11,143 nt of DNA. It comes from Holophagaceae bacterium UBA706. GTDB taxonomy: Bacteria > Acidobacteriota > Holophagae > Holophagales > Holophagaceae. Both the position numbers and the translations under genes were made by a program. The stretch's first letter is position 1, and each line of letters starts with the position of its first letter. Shown in pieces: positions 6,859 to 11,143 of the stretch. The stretch spans positions 1 to 11,143 of the forward strand of contig DBME01000156.1 in NCBI GenBank assembly GCA_002298155.1. The letters run 5' to 3'. The notes under the pieces are model-generated. The model saw nothing but the letters and a program-made list of their open reading frames with translations. It was not told the origin of the DNA and did no database searches.

Positions 6859-9615
6859 CTAGAAGTTGTAGCGGAAGCCGAGCTGGAGACGGCGGCCCTG
6901 TTCGACGGAGCCGGGGATGCCGTAGCTGGAGGAGTTGGCCCGCTCGGAGATGTAGCTCAGGGTGGTCCCGGTGTTCAGGACGTTGAAGACCTGGGCGAAG
7001 ACTTCCACGCCGGACTTGGCGCTGATCTTGATGTCCTTGCTGAGGCGCATGTCCAGCAGGTGCTCGCTGGGATACTTCTCGGCGCCGCGGTTCTCCACGA
7101 AGACGTAGGTGCGCTGTCCGAACTCGTTCTTGGGCGTGCGCGCATAGGGGGTGAAGCGCTGGCCGCTGAGGTAGGTGAAGGAGGCGGAGAGCTTCATGGT
7201 CCAGGGGAGGGCCACCATGCCATGGATCTTGCCTTCATAGTCGTTGTAGCCGGGCAGCAGGCCGTAGGCGTTGATCTGGTAGTTGGGGCTCTCGTAGGGG
7301 GCCCAGCTGTCATAGGACTCGGAGGAGCTCATGTTGCCGTAGCGCCGGGCGCGGGTGAAGCTGGCGTTGAGGCTCCAGTCATCCATCCACTTGCGCTCGA
7401 TGACGATGGAACCGGCCACGTAGTTCCGCTTGGCGTCGGGGGCGGTGACGATCCTCCAGTCAACGGCGTCGGGGGCGATGTTCGTCTCCCAATACCGGAA
7501 GGGCGTCTCTGTGTCGCCGTTGGGATCGTGGCGGTAGTCGAAGAAGGTGTCGTCGACCCACTGACCCGTCGGGTTGTTGCCCGTGGTGATGTCGGAGGTG
7601 TTCTTGCGGACGAGGATGTCCTTCTGCTCGCGGTAGACCCAGGAGGCCGTGAGGCTCCAGGGGCCCTTGAACTTGTGTTCGTAGGCCAGGGACGTCTCGA
7701 CCGTGTAGGGCTGCTTGGCGTTGGGGTCCACGGGCGTGTAGCTGTTTACCGTGGCGTAGGGCGTGTCGCCGGCGGGATTCACCGTGGGCCAGGTGGAGGG
7801 ATCCCTGGGATTGATGGGCGTGGCGTCGCCCCAGTAGTAGTCGCGTTCGACGGGCGTCCATTCCTGGTAGGCGCGGTCCACGAAGTAGGTGTTGAAGCCG
7901 GCGTAGTACTTGCCCCAGTGGAACTTGAAGAGGTTGGCCTGATCCTTGGTCAGGGTCACGGTGCCGCCGATGCGGGGCGCGAAGGTGGACCGGTCCCAGA
8001 TGGTGGTGCGGCCGTAGCCGTTGGCCTGATAGCGCTCGTAGCGGAGGCCGGGGCGCAGGGTGAGGCGGTCGTTGACCGTCCAGGTGTCCTGCACGTAGGC
8101 GGCGGTGCGGTTGGTGCGCATCTTGATCATCCAGCCGCCGCCGGTGGCGTAGTAGTCGGTCACCAGGATCGGGTTGTCGTTGGAATCCACATCCTCGTAG
8201 GCGAAGAGTTTGTAGCCGCCGGTGGGGCGGTTGGTCTCCTCGTCGGAGGCCTGGGCGCGCTCGATGCCGATCTTGAAGGCGTGGGAATCATTCGCGGTGA
8301 ACAGGCCGGTCTTGAAGATGTCCAGGGTGACGGCGGCTTCCAGGCGGCTGCGGTAGTCGTTGCGGTAGGACTGGGCGTTGTTGTAATACTCGATGCCGTT
8401 GTACAGGTCCTCGGCGTCCAGGCCGGGCGCCTCGCCGTTGTAGGCGCGCTGCTCGTAGTTGCCGGAGAAGCCGGAGACCTTCGCGGTCAGGACCATGCTG
8501 GCGTTGAGGGTCTGGGTCCAGTTGAGGCTGAACATGCGATCAGGCGCCACCTGCTTGTGGGAGGTCTCGGGCAGCATGCTGGCATCCAGGCCCTTGTGCT
8601 CCTCGGGCAGGCCGTCGTACTCGAGCAGGGCTTCCAGGGTTGAGTTGGAGGCAGCCTGCCAGGTGAACTTGGCCAGGAGGTTGGAATAGTTGCGCTTGAT
8701 GGTGGCCAGGGCGCCGATGGGCGTGTCCTCCTCCTGGCGGCTCCAGGCGGAGACGAAGAACCAGAGCTTGTCCTTGATGATGGGGCCGCCCAGGTTGATG
8801 GCCATGTCGTAGCTCTTGGCGGGGGCCAGGTCGCGGACCAGGTTCGGGTCGCGGTTGGAGGTCTTGGCCTGCCACTTGGAATCGGCGTAGTAGATGTTGA
8901 GGGACCCCTCGAACTGGTTGCCGCCGCGCTTCACCAAGGCGTTGGTATAGCCGCCGTTGAAGTTGCCGTACTCGGCCGGGGCGCCGATGCCGCCCACCTG
9001 CACTTCGCTGAACCAGTCGGGGTTGGCATACAGCCACTGGGAGTTGCCAGAGGGGTCGCCGATGTTCATACCGTCCATGAGCCAGGCGTTCTCACGGGTG
9101 CTGCCGCCCCAGGCGGCCTTCCCGTTGACGCCGGGGGTGAGGGACATGATGGCTTCCATGGACCGGTCCACGGGCAGGGTCGCCAGGGCCGTGGTGTCGT
9201 AGTTCTGGGTGAGGCCCACCGGGGCGGAGTCCACTTCGGTGGAGGTGGCCACCACTTCGACCACCGCGGAGGATGCGCCGGAGGGGAACTTCCAGTTCAG
9301 GGTGGAGGTGCGGCCCAGTTCGAGCGTGTCCATGCCCGAGAGGGCCGGGAGTCCCTTGGCCTCCACGACGACCTTGTACCGCCCCGGAGGCAGCCCGGGC
9401 ATGCGGTAGGCGCCGTTCTCGGCGGTGACGGTGGTGCGCTCGCCGCCGATGAGGGACGGGGAGCTCACGCGGATGATGGCGCCGGCGAGCGGTACGCCAT
9501 TGGGCCCTTTCACGACCCCCGCGAGGGCGGAGGTGGTGTTGCTCTGGGCGAAAAGGGCGGCGGGGCCCGCGACCAGGGCAAGGGCAAGCAGGGGTAAGGA
9601 CCTACGGTAGTTCAC
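6859..9615 (-). CDS. TonB-dependent outer-membrane receptor with CarboxypepD_reg domain
   Basis: An outer-membrane receptor of 918 residues, expected to import a ligand using energy from TonB-ExbBD. Order of parts: signal peptide (about 1-23, ending ALFA), carboxypeptidase-regulatory-like beta-sandwich (about 29-108), plug (about 130-232, with LMDGMNIGDPSG and VKRGGNQFEG), then a beta-barrel to the C-terminal phenylalanine in LGFRYNF, the usual outer-membrane targeting end. The style resembles Oar-like receptors common in Acidobacteriota. The open frame extends far upstream, but that part is an out-of-frame reading of the amidohydrolase. Two tandem GTG codons (9618 and 9615) follow AGGAGG; I chose the second because its spacing is 7 bases rather than 4. 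No TonB, ExbB or ExbD gene is present here. Being first in a tight run with exported and cytoplasmic peptidases, it probably takes up their peptide substrate; the ligand is unproven. Confidence 0.92.
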   Translation of the reverse strand: MNYRRSLPLLALALVAGPAALFAQSNTTSALAGVVKGPNGVPLAGAIIRVSSPSLIGGERTTVTAENGAYRMPGLPPGRYKVVVEAKGLPALSGMDTLELGRTSTLNWKFPSGASSAVVEVVATSTEVDSAPVGLTQNYDTTALATLPVDRSMEAIMSLTPGVNGKAAWGGSTRENAWLMDGMNIGDPSGNSQWLYANPDWFSEVQVGGIGAPAEYGNFNGGYTNALVKRGGNQFEGSLNIYYADSKWQAKTSNRDPNLVRDLAPAKSYDMAINLGGPIIKDKLWFFVSAWSRQEEDTPIGALATIKRNYSNLLAKFTWQAASNSTLEALLEYDGLPEEHKGLDASMLPETSHKQVAPDRMFSLNWTQTLNASMVLTAKVSGFSGNYEQRAYNGEAPGLDAEDLYNGIEYYNNAQSYRNDYRSRLEAAVTLDIFKTGLFTANDSHAFKIGIERAQASDEETNRPTGGYKLFAYEDVDSNDNPILVTDYYATGGGWMIKMRTNRTAAYVQDTWTVNDRLTLRPGLRYERYQANGYGRTTIWDRSTFAPRIGGTVTLTKDQANLFKFHWGKYYAGFNTYFVDRAYQEWTPVERDYYWGDATPINPRDPSTWPTVNPAGDTPYATVNSYTPVDPNAKQPYTVETSLAYEHKFKGPWSLTASWVYREQKDILVRKNTSDITTGNNPTGQWVDDTFFDYRHDPNGDTETPFRYWETNIAPDAVDWRIVTAPDAKRNYVAGSIVIERKWMDDWSLNASFTRARRYGNMSSSESYDSWAPYESPNYQINAYGLLPGYNDYEGKIHGMVALPWTMKLSASFTYLSGQRFTPYARTPKNEFGQRTYVFVENRGAEKYPSEHLLDMRLSKDIKISAKSGVEVFAQVFNVLNTGTTLSYISERANSSSYGIPGSVEQGRRLQLGFRYNF

Positions 9616-9618
9616 CAC

Positions 9619-9746
9619 GGCTCCTCCTGTCGGATTGATTGGGTAGACCAAGCATAAGGAGGAACAACCAGGAATCAAGAAAATTATTTTCAGAAATTTC
9701 AAGTTTGGAAGAAATCTTACAGTTTGGCCCCTCCCCAACGGGCGGA
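9619..9746 (-). promoter_or_regulatory. AT-rich intergenic promoter region for the receptor operon
   Basis: The 128 bp between the amidohydrolase stop and the receptor start are much richer in A and T (about 9650-9725) than the surrounding genes. On the minus strand TTGATT (9678-9673) and TATGCT (9656-9651) are 16 bp apart, each matching the sigma70 consensus at four of six positions. The A/T tract upstream (9681-9712) sits where an UP element would be. It includes the palindrome GAAATTTC (9693-9700) and the near-palindrome AAAATTATTTT (9680-9690), possible operator half-sites. Predicted transcription would begin about 25-30 bases before the GTG. I see no clear terminator for the amidohydrolase. 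The promoter is a pattern match, not proven. Confidence 0.55.
9623..9628 (-). promoter_or_regulatory. Strong ribosome-binding site deciding the receptor start
   Basis: AGGAGG on the minus strand at 9628-9623 lies 4 bases before the GTG at 9618 and 7 before the GTG at 9615. It fixes the receptor start despite an open frame of about 390 codons upstream, and the encoded signal peptide begins directly after it. Confidence 0.8.
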
Positions 9747-11143
9747 TCAGCCGTGGGCGCCGGTTCCCGTCACTTCGGGCGCCCCGGCCCGGTATTCCGC
9801 GAACCATTCCGACAGGGCCTGGACCTTGGCCAGGATGGTCTCGGGCCGGGTGCCGTCCCGGAAGGGCTGGAGGACCCCGTCCAGCTTCAGGACCGCCCCG
9901 GAGGCCACCACCGTGTCCACCTCGGAGCCGTCCGCGGCCCAGATGAGGTTCTCGGTGACGTTGTCCAGGCGGGTGGGCACCATGTTGGGGCGCGCCAGGT
10001 CCAGGAGGACCCAGTCCGCCTGGCGCCCCGGGGCCAGCTCGCCCTGGTTCAGGCGGAGGATGGCGCTGGGGGCGACGGTGATCATCTCCAGGAGCTGCTG
10101 GGAGGGCAGGAGGGTCGCGTCCTGGTGGAGGGCCTTCTGGTACTGCGAGGCCAGACGCGCGGCGGCCAGGATGTTCTGGTTGTCCGCGGAGCCGGACCCG
10201 TCCGTGGAGATGGCCACGGGCACCCCGGCCCGCACCATGTCCATGAGGGGGGGCATCCCCGAGCCCAGGATCGTGTTGGCCAGGGGGTTGTGGACCACCG
10301 CGGCGCCGCTGCGGGCGATGAGCTCCACGTCCCGGGGCCCGCAGTTGACCTGGTGGGCCAGGACGGTGCAGGCGTCGAGGATCCCGATCTCCTGGAAGTA
10401 CTCCACGGGCGTCAGGCCCGGCTCGATGGACTCGGTGAACCACTTCGTGGTGCGGGGCTCCTCGGAGCTGTGGATGTGGAACAGGGTGCCGTGCTCCCGC
10501 GCCCAGGCCTTCTGGGGCACCAGCACCGCGCGGCTGTTGGAGAAGCACTGGTCGGGACCGGGCACGAAGGTGGTGCGCTCGCAGCCGGCCTGGATGGCCA
10601 GGGCCTTCTCCAGGCGGGCCACGGCGTCGCCCGGGGCGTCCAGCAGCTCCTTGGCGTAGAACCGGTCCTGCCCGCCCACGGCCACGATCATCGTGGTACC
10701 CGCGGCCTCGTTGGCCTGGGCGATGTCCTCCAGGTGGTACTTGTTCCAGTTGCAGTGGTGGACCATGGAGGCGGTGATGCCGTAGTGGATGTCGCACAGG
10801 CGCGCCATGCGGTAGGTGGCGGCCTGCGGGGTGCAGCCCAGGCGCTCGCGGAGCTCGTCCCGGCGGGCGTTGAGGAAGCCCGTGAAGGGGTTCACGGCGT
10901 GGTCCAGCCAGGAGGTGAGGGGCTCGTCCCGCGCGATTCCGATGAGGGGCTGCTCGTGGTCGTGGCCATGCGCCTTGACGAAGGCGGGCATGAGGACCAT
11001 GTCCTGCAGGGGGATGGGGTCGGAGGACGGCAGCTCCCGGCGGGTGTGGAGCACCTCCAGGGCCGAGCCCCAGGTCTCCACCAGGCGCCGACCCACCTCC
11101 GCGTCATAGGGGCCGGCCTCCAGGATGGTTCCACCCTGGGCCA
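9747..11143 (-). CDS. ATZ/TRZ-type metal-dependent amidohydrolase, 5' partial
   Basis: A deaminase-like hydrolase of the amidohydrolase superfamily; the in-window part is about 464 residues and the N-terminus lies beyond 11143. The frame stays open to the window edge (reading AQGGTILEAGPYDAE before an internal GTG at 11096), so that GTG is unlikely to be the true start. Metal-site marks, with positions: HGH (10970-10962), a His-rich HHCNWNKYH (about 10762-10734), HIHSSEE with histidines at 10478 and 10472, AHQVN with histidine at 10355, and STDGSGS with aspartate at 10202. The HxH, H, E, H, D pattern fits the group of guanine, cytosine, triazine and S-adenosylhomocysteine deaminases and SsnA-like proteins. 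I cannot name the substrate. A separate promoter follows it, so it need not be co-transcribed with the receptor operon. No signal peptide can be judged because the start is missing. Confidence 0.85.
   Translation of the reverse strand, partial: AQGGTILEAGPYDAEVGRRLVETWGSALEVLHTRRELPSSDPIPLQDMVLMPAFVKAHGHDHEQPLIGIARDEPLTSWLDHAVNPFTGFLNARRDELRERLGCTPQAATYRMARLCDIHYGITASMVHHCNWNKYHLEDIAQANEAAGTTMIVAVGGQDRFYAKELLDAPGDAVARLEKALAIQAGCERTTFVPGPDQCFSNSRAVLVPQKAWAREHGTLFHIHSSEEPRTTKWFTESIEPGLTPVEYFQEIGILDACTVLAHQVNCGPRDVELIARSGAAVVHNPLANTILGSGMPPLMDMVRAGVPVAISTDGSGSADNQNILAAARLASQYQKALHQDATLLPSQQLLEMITVAPSAILRLNQGELAPGRQADWVLLDLARPNMVPTRLDNVTENLIWAADGSEVDTVVASGAVLKLDGVLQPFRDGTRPETILAKVQALSEWFAEYRAGAPEVTGTGAHG

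Noticed and set aside
6856..8643. Plus-strand open frame of 595 codons opposite the receptor.
   Set aside because: It is a mirror of the receptor codons, dominated by Val, Gly and Ala, with no recognisable domain. The receptor strand has a signal peptide, plug, barrel and terminal Phe.
9619..10797. Upstream extension of the receptor open frame, about 390 codons.
   Set aside because: It overlaps the amidohydrolase out of frame, reads as Arg/Pro/Gly-rich noise, and would bury the signal peptide. AGGAGG before the tandem GTG sets the real start.
1..11143. CRISPR arrays, tRNA or rRNA genes, insertion sequences and direct-repeat arrays.
   Set aside because: No regularly spaced repeats, no cloverleaf or rRNA-like segments and no transposase-like proteins were seen; nearly all bases are accounted for by the eight minus-strand features.

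Overview
This is a high-GC window in which every supported gene lies on the minus strand, so transcription runs from high to low coordinates. The large outer-membrane receptor carries an N-terminal carboxypeptidase-regulatory-like (CarboxypepD_reg) domain and an Oar-like plug and barrel. That architecture is especially common in Acidobacteriota. Together with the GC content and an LytS-type membrane sensor kinase it suggests an acidobacterium, perhaps of the Holophaga/Geothrix group. This placement is inference from protein style, not a phylogenetic result.

Layout in transcription order: (1) 11143-9747, an ATZ/TRZ-type metal-dependent amidohydrolase cut by the window edge. (2) 9746-9619, an AT-rich intergenic region with a sigma70-like promoter and a strong Shine-Dalgarno. 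(3) 9615-6859, a TonB-dependent receptor. (4) 6793-5972, a cyanophycinase (peptidase S51) with a signal peptide. (5) 5963-4494, an M14 zinc carboxypeptidase with a signal peptide. (6) 4473-3310, an isoaspartyl dipeptidase (IadA, M38). (7) 3313-1910, a fold-III PLP-dependent amino acid decarboxylase. (8) 1814-1, a membrane-bound PAS/PAS histidine kinase cut by the other window edge, with its own possible promoter.

Genes 3 to 7 look like one operon: the gaps are 65, 8 and 20 bp, followed by a 4-bp overlap. They can be read as a pathway for consuming cyanophycin (multi-L-arginyl-poly-aspartate) or another isoaspartyl-rich peptide. The receptor would bind or import the material. The exported cyanophycinase would release beta-Asp-Arg dipeptides, and the exported carboxypeptidase would trim C-terminal residues. 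Cytoplasmic IadA would split beta-Asp-X dipeptides, and the decarboxylase would act on a liberated basic amino acid, possibly arginine. The cyanophycinase and IadA steps are established chemistry for those families. The roles of the receptor, carboxypeptidase and decarboxylase are inferred from gene order. No cyanophycin synthetase (CphA) is in the window, so scavenging rather than storage turnover is the simpler reading, but it is not proven.
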